NCBI RefSeq assembly: GCF_026342355.1
Contig: NZ_JAPEMV010000001.1
Coordinates: 682,001 to 746,000 of the forward strand
From: Streptomyces sp. NBC_00249
GTDB taxonomy: Bacteria; Actinomycetota; Actinomycetes; Streptomycetales; Streptomycetaceae
Length of the DNA: 64,000 nucleotides
Direction of reading: 5' to 3'
The position numbers and the translations under genes are program-made. Position 1 is the first letter of the stretch; each line of letters begins with the position of its first letter. The notes below the pieces were generated by a model, which was given only the letters and a program-made list of their open reading frames with translations, did no database searches and had not been told where the DNA came from. This document shows, piece by piece, positions 37,858 through 46,337 of the stretch.

Positions 37858-38277
37858 GGCTGGCGCCGACCGGTCGATCGCGGGGATGTACCGACCACGT
37901 TAGGTGCGGACGCTGCGTCAGGGTGGCTGCGCGGGGTGGTCGTCAGCGTTCCGTAAGATCGCGCGTCCGTATCGCACTCTTCGTTCGTGACGCTCCGTCA
38001 ACCAACTGGCCTCTTCGGCAAGTTCCTGAAGAGGGCGTCTGCCGCCTGGTTGCGCCTCCCCGGCGTCCCCTGCTTCGGTTCCTTCCCGGAGACCGATGTC
38101 CGTCTGCGCTCCGTGGATTCCCATGGCCGCCGCGGTGTGGTCTTCCGCTCCCTCGACGCGTCCCGCCTGATCCCCGTTGTCGTCGGGCGGGCGGCGTTCC
38201 GCCTCCCGTAGGTCTGGTCGCGGATGGAGGTACGCCCGCTCGTCCGCCCGGTTCGGGTGGGGAACCGGGCGGACGGT
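37858..38277. other. Gap without a recognisable gene
   Basis: These 420 bp hold no frame with convincing homology or codon pattern on either strand. I see no repeat, tRNA or terminator. It separates the decayed locus from ordinary genes. Confidence 0.5.
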
Positions 38278-38763
38278 TCAACCGCCGTCGGAGTCGGACC
38301 CCATCGAGCGCATGGCCTCCTCGGACCGCTTCCGCATCTCGTCCGGCGGGACGTCCTCGACGTGCGTGGCGAGGTTCCATCGGTGGCCGAACGGGTCCTC
38401 CAGCTGGCCGGAGCGGTCGCCGTAGAACTCGGTCTTGACCGGTGACACCTCGGTGGCGCCCCGGGATACGGCCTCGGCGAACACCGCGTCGACGTCCTCG
38501 ACGTACACGTGCAGGGTGACGGGGGTGCCGCCCACCGCCTTCGGCGAGCGGAATCCCATGTCCGGATACTCGTCCGCGAGCATGATGACCGAGTTGCCGA
38601 GCTCCAGCTCGGCATGGGCGATCTTGCCTCCGGGCGCGGCCATCCTCATCCGCTCCTGCGCGCCGAGCACTGAGACGTAGAAGTCGATGGCGGCCGCGGC
38701 CCCGTCGATGCAGAGGTACGGCGTGACGCGCGGATATCCCTCGGGAATGGGCTGGACAGTCAC
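38278..38763 (-). CDS. VOC/PhnB-like protein
   Basis: The 161-residue protein has PhnB-style VOC motifs: YPRVTPYLCIDGAAAAIDFYVSVLGAQE, VIMLADEYPDMG, LHVYVEDVDAVFAEAVSRGA and the C-terminal DPFGHRWNLATHVEDV. PhnB-like proteins are widespread, and their catalytic role is usually unknown. It stands alone on the minus strand. Confidence 0.9.
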   Translation of the reverse strand: MTVQPIPEGYPRVTPYLCIDGAAAAIDFYVSVLGAQERMRMAAPGGKIAHAELELGNSVIMLADEYPDMGFRSPKAVGGTPVTLHVYVEDVDAVFAEAVSRGATEVSPVKTEFYGDRSGQLEDPFGHRWNLATHVEDVPPDEMRKRSEEAMRSMGSDSDGG

Positions 38764-39237
38764 TGTCCTCCCTGCCTTTCCGGACCCTGGCGGTCACGGC
38801 CGACCGCCACCTGCGACCACAGATATCCCGCCCCGCGGCACACGCCCCCGCGCCGCGCTGCACCCGGGGCGCCGGATGCCCCGAAGGGCCCCGCCCGGCG
38901 AGGGAGAGTTCGGCCCGATGACCCCTCATACGGTCAGGTCATCGACGACCCCGTACGTGACATGGCCGAGGCACACCATGCGGACCAGCGGTCCGATGTT
39001 CGCCAGGGCAGCGCGCGCCCCGCGGCGTCGCGGCCGGGCGCCCCCGTTTCTGGCCTGCCGCACCGCGTTCGCGGTCGTGGCGTCCCTTCGGACTGCTGGA
39101 AAGCGAGCAGGGGGTGGCCCGCGTCGCCGGAGGCGGGCGGCCTGGGCCCGGTGGAGCGGGGCGGCTGGGCCGCCTGCCGAGAGTCGCCGGTCCGGCCGTT
39201 CCCCGGCTGTCGCTGAGTCCGCACGCGATCAGGCTGG
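38764..39237 (-). other. Gap with a coding-like remnant at about 38926-39075
   Basis: No complete gene is visible. On the minus strand one frame ending at TGA 38926-38928 has good Streptomyces codon pattern and reads VRRDATTANAVRQA, later ALANIGPLVRMVCLGH and TYGVVDDLTV, but has no clear start. It may be the C-terminal relic of a lost gene. It is in the same register as the small frame at 39238-39399. Confidence 0.3.
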
Positions 39238-39399
39238 TCAGCCTTTTCCGACGGCCTTGCGGACCGCTCCGGCGTCCAGGTCGGGTCGCGCCGCCGACAG
39301 GCGCTCGGCCAGATGACGGACGGCGAGGACGTCGCCCGGGTCCGCCCGCATCACCCCTCGGGCCAACCCGACCTTGCCAAACGGACCGACAGTCCACAT
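39238..39399 (-). CDS. Small hypothetical protein (53 residues)
   Basis: This short frame starts at an ATG preceded by GGAG 4 nt upstream and reads MWTVGPFGKVGLARG, then MRADPGDVLAVRHLAERLSAARPDLDAGAVRKAVGKG. Its codon use is normal. I do not recognise it. It is divergent from the NTF2/NmrA operon and overlaps one of two TetR-type operator palindromes. It could be a real small protein or the N-terminal stub of a gene broken downstream. Confidence 0.4.
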   Translation of the reverse strand: MWTVGPFGKVGLARGVMRADPGDVLAVRHLAERLSAARPDLDAGAVRKAVGKG

Positions 39400-39426
39400 A
39401 CTCACTCCATGCGGACCGTCGGTCCG
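39382..39426 (+). promoter_or_regulatory. Paired TetR-type operators
   Basis: CGGACCGTCGGTCCG (39412-39426) is a perfect 15-bp palindrome apart from its central base. A degenerate copy, CGGACCGACAGTCCA, lies at 39382-39396, with centres exactly 30 bp apart. The position upstream of the NTF2/NmrA/TetR genes suggests autoregulation by the TetR protein encoded at 40926. Confidence 0.65.
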
Positions 39427-39552
39427 TTTTCATGTGGCTGCCCCGTCCGGCACCCGGAACCGCCCCTGCGGGACATCACCCGTCCTGCGACGAGCGACCG
39501 GAAACGACGGGCCGGGACCACCCCGCCTTCGAGCAGAACGGAAGCCTCGATC

Positions 39553-39990
39553 ATGACCATGACCACGCCTGTGCCCATGACGGCCTCAGAGGTGTACCAC
39601 CACGGCCTGCGGCTCCTGCTGGAGAAGGACATCGCCGGCTGGGTGGACCTGTGGGACCCGGACGGGTTCCTGGAGTTCCCCTTCGCGCCCCCGGGATGGC
39701 CCGCCCGACTCGAAGGCAGGGCCGCGGTCGCCGCGTACATGCAGCACTATCCCGACCACGTCGACGTGCACGACTTCCCCGACGTGAAGATCCACCAGAC
39801 CGTCGCCCCCGAGACGATCGTGGTGGAGATGCGCGGGGTCGGCCGCCTGGTGGAGACCGACACCCCCTACGACATGACCTACATCGCCGTGGTCACCGTC
39901 ATGGACGGGCTCATCACCTCCTATCGCGACTACTGGAACCCCCTCGCCGTGGCACAGCCCGGCGCCGACTTCGCAGGAGCGGACCGATGA
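39553..39990 (+). CDS. NTF2-like (SnoaL-type) protein
   Basis: The 145-residue protein has the NTF2 pattern: EVYHHGLRLLLEKDIAGWVDLWDPDGFLEFPF, GRAAVAAYMQHYPDHVDV and the final strand VTVMDGLITSYRDYWNPLA. Its specific function is not readable. Its stop overlaps the next ATG (ATGA), so translation is coupled to the NmrA-like gene. Paired operators lie about 130 bp upstream. Confidence 0.88.
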   Translation: MTMTTPVPMTASEVYHHGLRLLLEKDIAGWVDLWDPDGFLEFPFAPPGWPARLEGRAAVAAYMQHYPDHVDVHDFPDVKIHQTVAPETIVVEMRGVGRLVETDTPYDMTYIAVVTVMDGLITSYRDYWNPLAVAQPGADFAGADR

Positions 39991-40826
39991 ACGCACACCA
40001 CGCCACCTTGGTCATCGGCGCCACCGGTACCACAGGCCGCCGCATCACCGCCCGGCTCGTCGCCCAAGGCCACCGCGTCAAGGCCGCCGGCCGAACCGCC
40101 GCCCCGGTGGAGGGCGCGCAGGCCGTGCGTTTCGACTGGAACGAGCCCCCCACCTGGGACGAGACCCTCGACGGTGTCGACCGTGCCTACCTCGTCCCGC
40201 CGATCGGGTCCTCGGACCCGGCCGCGGTCATGCTGCCCTTCCTGCGCAAGGCCCGTGCGGCGGGCATGCGCCGCACGGTGCTCCTCAGCTCGTCCGCGAT
40301 CGCCGCGGGTGGCCCGGCGGTGGGTCAGGTCCACGAGGCCCTGCCCGGCCTGTTCGAGGAGTGGGCGGTACTGCGGCCCTCCTGGTTCATGCAGAACTTC
40401 ACCGGCCACACCCCCCACGCGCGCAGCATCCGCGAGGACGGCGCCATCCTCACGGCCACGGGCAAGGGCCGCGTCGGATTCGTCGACGCCGAGGACATCG
40501 CCGCCGTCGCCGTACGCGCCCTGACCGACGAGCAGGCCCCCGACACCGACCTGATCCTGACCGGACCGCAGGCGCTGAGCTACGACGAGGTCGCCGCGAT
40601 CATCACCGAGGTCACCGGCCGTCCCGTGGCGCACCGGCACCTGACCTTCGAGCAGCTGCGCGACCGCTGGGCGGCCGAAATCCCGCTGGAGTTCGCCACC
40701 ATGCTGGCCGGCATGGACCACGCCATCGCCGACGGGACCGAGGACCGCACCACCGACACCGTGCAGCGCCTCACCGGCCGCGCCCCCGGCACGCTCCACG
40801 CCTTCGCCGAGCGGGAGATCCGGTGA
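39987..40826 (+). CDS. NmrA-like NAD(P)-binding protein
   Basis: This 279-residue atypical SDR has GATGTTGRRITARLVAQGHRV at the N-terminus, an Arg in AAGRT suggesting NADP(H), and FVDAEDIAAVAVRALT. The Tyr-x-x-x-Lys catalytic pair is not evident, as in NmrA redox-sensing proteins. Many such genes in Streptomyces pair with a SnoaL-like gene and a TetR or HxlR regulator, as here. Confidence 0.9.
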   Translation: MNAHHATLVIGATGTTGRRITARLVAQGHRVKAAGRTAAPVEGAQAVRFDWNEPPTWDETLDGVDRAYLVPPIGSSDPAAVMLPFLRKARAAGMRRTVLLSSSAIAAGGPAVGQVHEALPGLFEEWAVLRPSWFMQNFTGHTPHARSIREDGAILTATGKGRVGFVDAEDIAAVAVRALTDEQAPDTDLILTGPQALSYDEVAAIITEVTGRPVAHRHLTFEQLRDRWAAEIPLEFATMLAGMDHAIADGTEDRTTDTVQRLTGRAPGTLHAFAEREIR

Positions 40827-40925
40827 AACGGCGCTGCCGGGCGGGAGCCTCCCCGCGCCCGCCCCACCGAATATCATGCTCGGGGCCGGGACAGGCCGAT
40901 GAAGGCCGAAGACCGAGGAGGGCCC

Positions 40926-41576
40926 GTGGCCCAGCGCCCAGAGCCGGCAGAACGCGCGGAGCGCGCTGACGCCCTGCGCAACCGAGAGGCCGTCCTGGCT
41001 GCCGCCGACGCCCTCTTCGCCGCCACCACCAGGCCCCACAGCGTGTCGATGGACGACATCGCCGCAGCCGCGGGGGTGGGCAAGGGCACCCTCTTCCGCC
41101 GCTTCGGAGACCGCACCGGCCTGATCGGCGCAGTGATCGCCTCCCGCCTCGAACCCCTGCAGCAGGCCGTGCGGGAAGCCCAGGAGGCAACCGCGACCTC
41201 ACCGCGACAGCGGGTCCTGGACCTCCTCGACGCCTCATTGCGCTTCAAGATCGAGAACCGGCACCTGATGGCGGCGGCGGAGGACGCGGGGCTCGGCAGC
41301 CCGTACCGGGCCGAGCACTACGGCTGGTGGCACGAGGTCCTCCGTACGGCGCTGCTTCAGGCACCCGGCGTCCATGACGCGGATTTCACCGCCCATGCGC
41401 TGCTCGCCGCCATCCGCGCCGACCTCGTGGCGCACCTGATCGACGATCAGCAGATGACACCCGAAGACCTGCGCACCGCACTCGCGGCCCACGTGGACAG
41501 CATCCTTGGCAGCGACTCCGGCCCGACCGGCGAACAACTCGGCGACTCCCCCAGGCCTTCGACCGCCTCTCACTGA
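40926..41576 (+). CDS. TetR-family transcriptional regulator
   Basis: The product is about 216 residues. The HTH is REAVLAAADALFAAT...SVSMDDIAAAAGVGKGTLFRRFGDRTGLIGAVIASRL, a clear TetR pattern. The C-terminal ligand domain contains ENRHLMAAAEDAGLGSPYRAEHYGWWHEVL. AGGAGG 4 nt before GTG 40926 favours that start over ATG 40899. It follows the NmrA-like gene and probably represses the operon through the palindromes at 39382-39426. Confidence 0.92.
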   Translation: MAQRPEPAERAERADALRNREAVLAAADALFAATTRPHSVSMDDIAAAAGVGKGTLFRRFGDRTGLIGAVIASRLEPLQQAVREAQEATATSPRQRVLDLLDASLRFKIENRHLMAAAEDAGLGSPYRAEHYGWWHEVLRTALLQAPGVHDADFTAHALLAAIRADLVAHLIDDQQMTPEDLRTALAAHVDSILGSDSGPTGEQLGDSPRPSTASH

Positions 41577-41691
41577 TCAGTGGCCCCTTCAGCCTCAACC
41601 GCGAACTCGGCTGACACGGAACGCGAGAGAGGCCAGGAGCGCGGCGACGCTGGTGCGAGAACGGCGCCGGTCCTGCGCAGGGCCGGTTCGG

Positions 41692-42246
41692 TCAGGGCTG
41701 CCGGATCGCGGAGACCTCGAACTCCAGCACCACCTTGTCGCCCACCAGGACGCCGCCGCCCTCCAGCGCGGCGTTCCAGGTGATGCCGTAGTCCTTGCGG
41801 CTGATCGGCGCCGAGCCTTCGAACCCGACGCGCAGGTTGCCGTACGGGTCCGTGGCACTGCCCTGGAATTCGAAGTCGATGCTGAGCAGCCGGGTGACGT
41901 CCTTGATGGTGAGGTCGCCGGTCAGCCGGAAGTTGCTGCTGTCGAGCTGCTCCACCCCGGTGGAGACGAAGGTGATGTCGGGGAAGTTCGGCGCGTCGAG
42001 GAAGTCGTTGGTGCGCAGGTGGCCGTCGCGCTGCTCGTTGCGGGTGTCGATGCTCGCGGCCTTGATGGTGACGGACACGGTGGACTTGGCGGGGTCCTCG
42101 CCGTCGAAGTAGCCAGTGCCTTCGAACTCCTTGAACGCGCCGCGGACCTTGGTGACCATGGCGTGCCGGGCCACGAACCCGATCTGGGTGTGAGCCGGGT
42201 CGAGGGCGTAGTTCCCGGTCAGCGAGGTGAGGGGGGTGGTGGTCAT
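41692..42246 (-). CDS. YceI-family protein
   Basis: The 184-residue YceI/TT1927b-like beta-barrel reads LTGNYALDPAHTQIGFVARHAMVTKVRGAFKEFEG, then VTIKAASIDTRNEQRDGHLRTNDFLDAPNFP and LTIKDVTRLLSIDFEFQG. The family binds polyisoprenoid-like lipids in its barrel. No signal peptide is visible, so this is the cytoplasmic form common in actinomycetes. The start is ATG 42246. Confidence 0.94.
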   Translation of the reverse strand: MTTTPLTSLTGNYALDPAHTQIGFVARHAMVTKVRGAFKEFEGTGYFDGEDPAKSTVSVTIKAASIDTRNEQRDGHLRTNDFLDAPNFPDITFVSTGVEQLDSSNFRLTGDLTIKDVTRLLSIDFEFQGSATDPYGNLRVGFEGSAPISRKDYGITWNAALEGGGVLVGDKVVLEFEVSAIRQP

Positions 42247-42489
42247 GGCGGTGCTCCGCGGGGGACTCGGGGACGAGAGGGGGAGGCGCTCGTCCAAGCT
42301 AGCGAGGCCCGCCGTGGCGGGCGTTCGACCGCGCCCGTACGTCACCCGATCGGCCAGAGCGAGCCCGCGGAGATCGTCCGGTCAGGCCAGGGGTTTGCCG
42401 CACAGGACGTCCCCCGTGCGGTGCGGTTCCGGAAGGAGCCCCTCGCGCGGGGCGGAGGCCGTCGATGACGGCCAACTGCCGGCTTCCGC

Positions 42490-43385
42490 TCAGAGCAACG
42501 CCTCCAGCCTGATGGGCAGGTCCGTCAGACGTTTGCCGGTGGCGTTGAACACCGCGTTCCCGATGGCCGCCGGAACTCCCACGATGGTGATCTCCCCCAG
42601 CCCCTTGACCCCGATGGGATCCGCCAGGGGGTCCTCGGTATCGATGAACGCCGCGTCCAGCTCGGGAACATCGGCGTTGACCGGGACCAGGTAGTCGGCC
42701 AGGCCCGCGTTGACGATCCGGCCGTCGCGGTGGTCCGTGACCGTACCCTCCAGCAAGGCCATCCCGATGCCGCCCACCATCCCGCCGATGGCCTGGCTGT
42801 GGGCCAGTTTGGGGCTGACCACGCGGCCCACGTCGTAAGCGGCGAACATCCGGCGGATCCGGACGAGCCCGAGGAGCGGATCGACCGACACCTCGGCGAG
42901 GACGGCGCCGTAGCCGTAGCTGGAGATCCTCTCGTCGGCGTCGCCGGGCCCCCAGGTGGCGGTGGCCTCCAGGCCGGGCAGGCCGGCGCGGCGCAGGATC
43001 TCGCGGTAGCTGTCGCCGGCGCCGTTCCCCCCAGAGCTGAGGCGGCCGTCCCGGACCACCACCTCGGCGGGATCGGCCCGGTACAGGGGCGAGGCGGGGT
43101 CCGCCACCGCCATGCCGATGAACTTGTTCCGCAGGGCCGTGCACGAGGTGTGGGCGGCGGAGCCCACGCTCGCCATGGTGGTGGCGCCGACGTGCGGCGG
43201 AGCGAGGGGGTAGGCCGAGTCCCCGAGCCGGAAGGTGACCTGCCGCGCGGGCAGGCCGAGCGCGTCCGCGGCGACCTGCATGACGGAGGTCGTGGTGCCC
43301 GGCCCCATGTCGCTGGTCGCCGTCGCCACCGTCGCCGTCCCGTCCGCGTCGATCCGGGCGCGCGAGCCGACCTGGCGGCGGTCGT
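42490..43385 (-). pseudogene. C-terminal fragment of a molybdenum hydroxylase large subunit
   Basis: About 295 codons match the C-terminal third of xanthine dehydrogenase/PaoC-type molybdopterin subunits: SRARIDADGTATVATATSDMGPGTTTSVMQVAADALGLP, AAYDVGRVVSPKLAHSQAIGGMVGGIGMAL and the catalytic GVKGLGEITIVGVPAAIGNAVFNATG with its Glu. Nothing N-terminal of about 43385 matches, and FAD and 2Fe-2S subunit genes are absent. The fragment keeps good codon use, suggesting recent truncation. Confidence 0.85.
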
Positions 43386-43443
43386 TGTGGAGGAGAGCCC
43401 ACCCGGAGCTGCCCGCGGCAGCCGAGGAGTCCGGGGACCAGAC

Positions 43444-43472
43444 CTCTCGGCATGAGGTTCCTCTGCCGAGAG
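43444..43472. other. 9-bp inverted repeat beside the truncated gene
   Basis: CTCTCGGCA and TGCCGAGAG are separated by 11 nt. It lies just upstream of the truncation point of the molybdenum hydroxylase fragment, so it may be a terminator or a rearrangement scar. Confidence 0.45.
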
Positions 43473-43548
43473 ACGTGCCCGGACCTCCGGAAGCGGAGCG
43501 GCGGCGCGGCCATCACACCGGGCCCCACTTTCAGGACATACGCACAGT

Positions 43549-44514
43549 TCAGCGCACTCTTCCCCTCGGCTTAAGGCGAGTTGGGGGGAGTTCCGGAGCC
43601 GGAATCGGAGCGCCGTCGTAGCCCTTCACCTCGCCGAATCTCGTCCCGTTCATCCACTCCTCGCGGGCCTGTGCGATGTCCTCTTGGGACCGTCCGATCC
43701 AGTTCCAGAACATGACGATCTCCTCCTCGAACGGCTCCCCGCCCAGAAGCATCAGGCTCGCGTCCGAGGCCGCGCGCAGGGGGAGGTCGGGGCGGCCGCA
43801 GCCGAGGTAGAGCATCGAGCCCGGGAGGACCGGGACTCCGTCGACGTGGGCCTCGCCCGACATCGACAGGACCGCGTACTCGAAGTCCGGGTTCAGCGGG
43901 AGCCGGGTCTCGGTGCCCGCCGCCAGGGTGAGGTCGGCACCGACGATCGGGGTGTACGCCGTACCGGGGGAGGTCGCGGTGTCCAGGGTGCCCAGGATGA
44001 CCGTCGCCGTCAGGCCCGGGGACGTGACCTGCGGGAGCTCCGCGTGGTGCTGGAAGTGGGGTTCCACGTCGCGGTGGGCATCGGGCAGGGCCACCCACAG
44101 CTGCGCGCCGTGCAGGAAGCGGGCGTGCCGGCGGGGGCTCTCCTCCGAGTGGCTGATGCCCCGGCCGGAGGTCATCAGGCCCAGCTCGCGCGGGCGGATC
44201 GTGGCGAGGCTGCCGACGCTGTCGCGGTGCAGCACCTCGCCCTCGTGCAGCCAGCTCACGGTCTGCAGCCCGGAGTGGGGGTGGGGAGCGACCTGCATGC
44301 CGGGCTCGTCCGCGATGTCGTCCGGGCCATAGTGGTCGACGAAGCACCAGGCGCCCACCATCCGGCGGCCCAGGTTCGGCAGGAGTCGGCGGACCTCCGT
44401 GGCTTCGCCGAGTTTGACGGTGCGCGGGCTGAGGAGCTCGCGCACGGGCTCGGCCACGACGAAGCCGCGGCCGCCGCAGGCGGAGAGAGCGGGCTGGCGA
44501 TCGAGATTGCTCAT
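43549..44514 (-). CDS. Pirin family protein
   Basis: This 321-residue bicupin has pirin motifs VDHYGPDD, the metal-binding APHPHSGLQTVSWLHEGEVLHRDS (two His) and the later LMTSGRGISHSEES with His and Glu. The C-terminal cupin ends GGEPFEEEIVMFWNWIGRSQEDI. Pirins have quercetinase or redox-sensing roles. ATG 44514 precedes SNLDRQPAL; an upstream ATG is less likely. Confidence 0.94.
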   Translation of the reverse strand: MSNLDRQPALSACGGRGFVVAEPVRELLSPRTVKLGEATEVRRLLPNLGRRMVGAWCFVDHYGPDDIADEPGMQVAPHPHSGLQTVSWLHEGEVLHRDSVGSLATIRPRELGLMTSGRGISHSEESPRRHARFLHGAQLWVALPDAHRDVEPHFQHHAELPQVTSPGLTATVILGTLDTATSPGTAYTPIVGADLTLAAGTETRLPLNPDFEYAVLSMSGEAHVDGVPVLPGSMLYLGCGRPDLPLRAASDASLMLLGGEPFEEEIVMFWNWIGRSQEDIAQAREEWMNGTRFGEVKGYDGAPIPAPELPPTRLKPRGRVR

Positions 44515-44662
44515 ACGGCACAACTTAGCCCCGCGCCCACCCCCGCCACGTCCTTCTTTCCACGGAATGTTCCGGCGGGCGGGCGTGTTGCAGGCACCGG
44601 ACGGTCAGGGGATCTCCGGAGGTGCTGGAGGACCCCGGCCGGCGGAAGGACGGCAGGACGCG

Positions 44663-45040
44663 ATGGACGCGATGGACGTGACGGCACCGATGAACCCGCC
44701 CGCGGAGTACTACGAGCAGGGGACGACGGCCGAGCGGTGGGCCCGGGCGCAGCTCTTCTTCGACGCCAAGGAGTACGCGAACGCCGCCCGCGTCCTGGTC
44801 ACCGTCACCGACGAGGCCCCCGAGCAGCTCGCGCCCCGGCTGCTGCTGGCCCGCGCCTACTACCACTCGGCGCAGCTGTCCCGCGCCGAGCGGGAACTGC
44901 GCGCCCTCCTGGAGCGGTGGCCGGTGGAGGACTACGCGCGGCTGCTGCTGGGCCGGACCCTGGAGCGGGCCGGGCGGGCCGACGAGGCCCGTCCCCACCT
45001 GCGGATGGCCGCCGCGATGGCCGGGGAGTTCCCGGAGTAG
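44663..45040 (+). CDS. Tetratricopeptide-repeat protein
   Basis: The 125-residue protein has helical pairs AQLFFDAKEYANAARVLVTVTDEAP, LLLARAYYHSAQLSRAERELRALLERWP and LLLGRTLERAGRADEARPHLRMAAA, about three TPRs. It probably mediates protein binding. A strong hairpin follows its stop. Confidence 0.87.
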   Translation: MDAMDVTAPMNPPAEYYEQGTTAERWARAQLFFDAKEYANAARVLVTVTDEAPEQLAPRLLLARAYYHSAQLSRAERELRALLERWPVEDYARLLLGRTLERAGRADEARPHLRMAAAMAGEFPE

Positions 45041-45048
45041 CGGGCGGT

Positions 45049-45076
45049 CCCCGGCCCCGCGTGTGCGGGGCCGGGG
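45049..45076 (+). terminator. Strong GC hairpin after the TPR gene
   Basis: CCCCGGCCCCGC-GTGT-GCGGGGCCGGGG is a perfect 12-bp stem with a 4-nt loop beginning 8 bp after the stop. No T-run follows, which is usual for Streptomyces terminators. Confidence 0.75.
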
Positions 45077-45088
45077 GGCGGCCTCGGC

Positions 45089-45094
45089 TAGCCT
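45089..45094 (+). promoter_or_regulatory. -10 box TAGCCT, probable leaderless transcript
   Basis: TAGCCT lies 9 nt before ATG 45104 and directly after the terminator hairpin. No ribosome binding site is present. Confidence 0.5.
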
Positions 45095-45103
45095 GGGTGC
45101 CAT

Positions 45104-46309
45104 ATGAACCGCCTGACCACGCCTTTCGGCTCCTACGAACTCACCCGCTTCCCCGCGGACCCCCGCGACCGGCTCCAGGCCTGGGACGCCGCCGACGAGT
45201 ACCTGCTGCGTCACCTCGACGCCGGTACCGGCGACCGCGGCCCGGTGGACCTGGCCGACGCCGGCCAGATCACGGTGCTCGGCGACCGCTGGGGCGCGCT
45301 GACGACGGCCCTGGCCGCCTACCACCCCACCCAGATCACCGACTCCTCCCTGACCCGGTCGGCCACCGAGGGCAACCTGGACCGGGCCGGGATCGGCACC
45401 GCCAAGACCACGGTGACGCTGCTGACCACGCAGGACGCGCCTCCCGCGCGGATCGACGTACTCCTCGTCAGGGTTCCCAAGAGCCTGGCGCTGCTGGAGG
45501 ACCAGCTGTACCGGGTGGCTCCGCACGTGCACGCGGGCACGGTGGTCGTGGGCGCCGGCATGGTCAAGGAGATCCACACCTCCACCCTGCGCCTCTTCGA
45601 GAAGATCCTCGGGCCGACGAAGACCTCCCTCGCGGAGAAGAAGGCCCGGCTGATCTTCTGCACGCCCGGGACTCCGGGCGCGACCCGGCCGACGACCCCC
45701 GGGCCGTGGCCGCTGACGTACACGGTGGACGCGGAGGGCGGCTCGGGCGCCGGGCTGACCGTCGTCAACCACGCGGGGATCTTCTGCGCGGACCGCCTCG
45801 ACGTCGGCACGCGCTTCTTCCTCCAGAACATCCCGACGAACACGAACGGGGCCCGGGTCGTGGACCTGGGCTGCGGCAACGGCGTCGTCGGTACGGCGGT
45901 CGCGGTGGCCGACGAGGACGCCGAGGTCGTCTTCACGGACGAGTCGTACCAGGCCGTCGCCTCGGCGCGGGCCACGTACGAGGCCAATGTCCGGCCGGGC
46001 CGGCGTACGGCGGAGTTCCACGTCGGCGACGGGGTGGCCATGCTGGAGCCCGGTTCGGTGGACCTGGTGCTGAACAACCCGCCCTTCCACTCGCACCAGG
46101 CGACCTCGGACGCGACGGCGCTGCGCATGTTCGCGCAGTCGCGCAAGGTGCTGCGCACGGGCGGCGAGCTGTGGGTGGTCGCCAACCGTCACATGGGTTA
46201 CCACACGCACCTGCGCCGCCTCTTCGGCAACAGTGAAGTGGTCGCGAGCGAACCGAAGTTCGTGGTGCTGCGCGCGGTGAAGCGGGAGAACCGTCCGCGC
46301 CCCATGTGA
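45104..46309 (+). CDS. RlmG/RsmC-like methyltransferase
   Basis: The 401-residue protein has a degenerate N-terminal methyltransferase-like domain (about 1-200) and a catalytic C-terminal MTS domain with VVDLGCGNGVVGTAVA. NPPFH, the motif of N-methylation of guanine or adenine in rRNA, follows in VDLVLNNPPFHSHQ. Fold order and length match RlmG (23S G1835) and RsmC (16S G1207); I cannot decide the target base. It probably has a leaderless start. Confidence 0.9.
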   Translation: MNRLTTPFGSYELTRFPADPRDRLQAWDAADEYLLRHLDAGTGDRGPVDLADAGQITVLGDRWGALTTALAAYHPTQITDSSLTRSATEGNLDRAGIGTAKTTVTLLTTQDAPPARIDVLLVRVPKSLALLEDQLYRVAPHVHAGTVVVGAGMVKEIHTSTLRLFEKILGPTKTSLAEKKARLIFCTPGTPGATRPTTPGPWPLTYTVDAEGGSGAGLTVVNHAGIFCADRLDVGTRFFLQNIPTNTNGARVVDLGCGNGVVGTAVAVADEDAEVVFTDESYQAVASARATYEANVRPGRRTAEFHVGDGVAMLEPGSVDLVLNNPPFHSHQATSDATALRMFAQSRKVLRTGGELWVVANRHMGYHTHLRRLFGNSEVVASEPKFVVLRAVKRENRPRPM

Positions 46310-46324
46310 CCTGCCGGTAATGCC

Positions 46325-46330
46325 TAGACT
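46325..46330 (+). promoter_or_regulatory. -10 box TAGACT before the MerR gene
   Basis: TAGACT sits 7 nt before GTG 46338, predicting a leaderless mRNA and supporting GTG over the in-frame ATG at 46320. Confidence 0.5.
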
Positions 46331-46337
46331 CGGCCGC

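Noticed and set aside
43684..46236. 850-codon + strand open frame
   Set aside because: It crosses the antisense of the pirin gene and wrong frames of TPR and RlmG-like genes, with no domain of its own.
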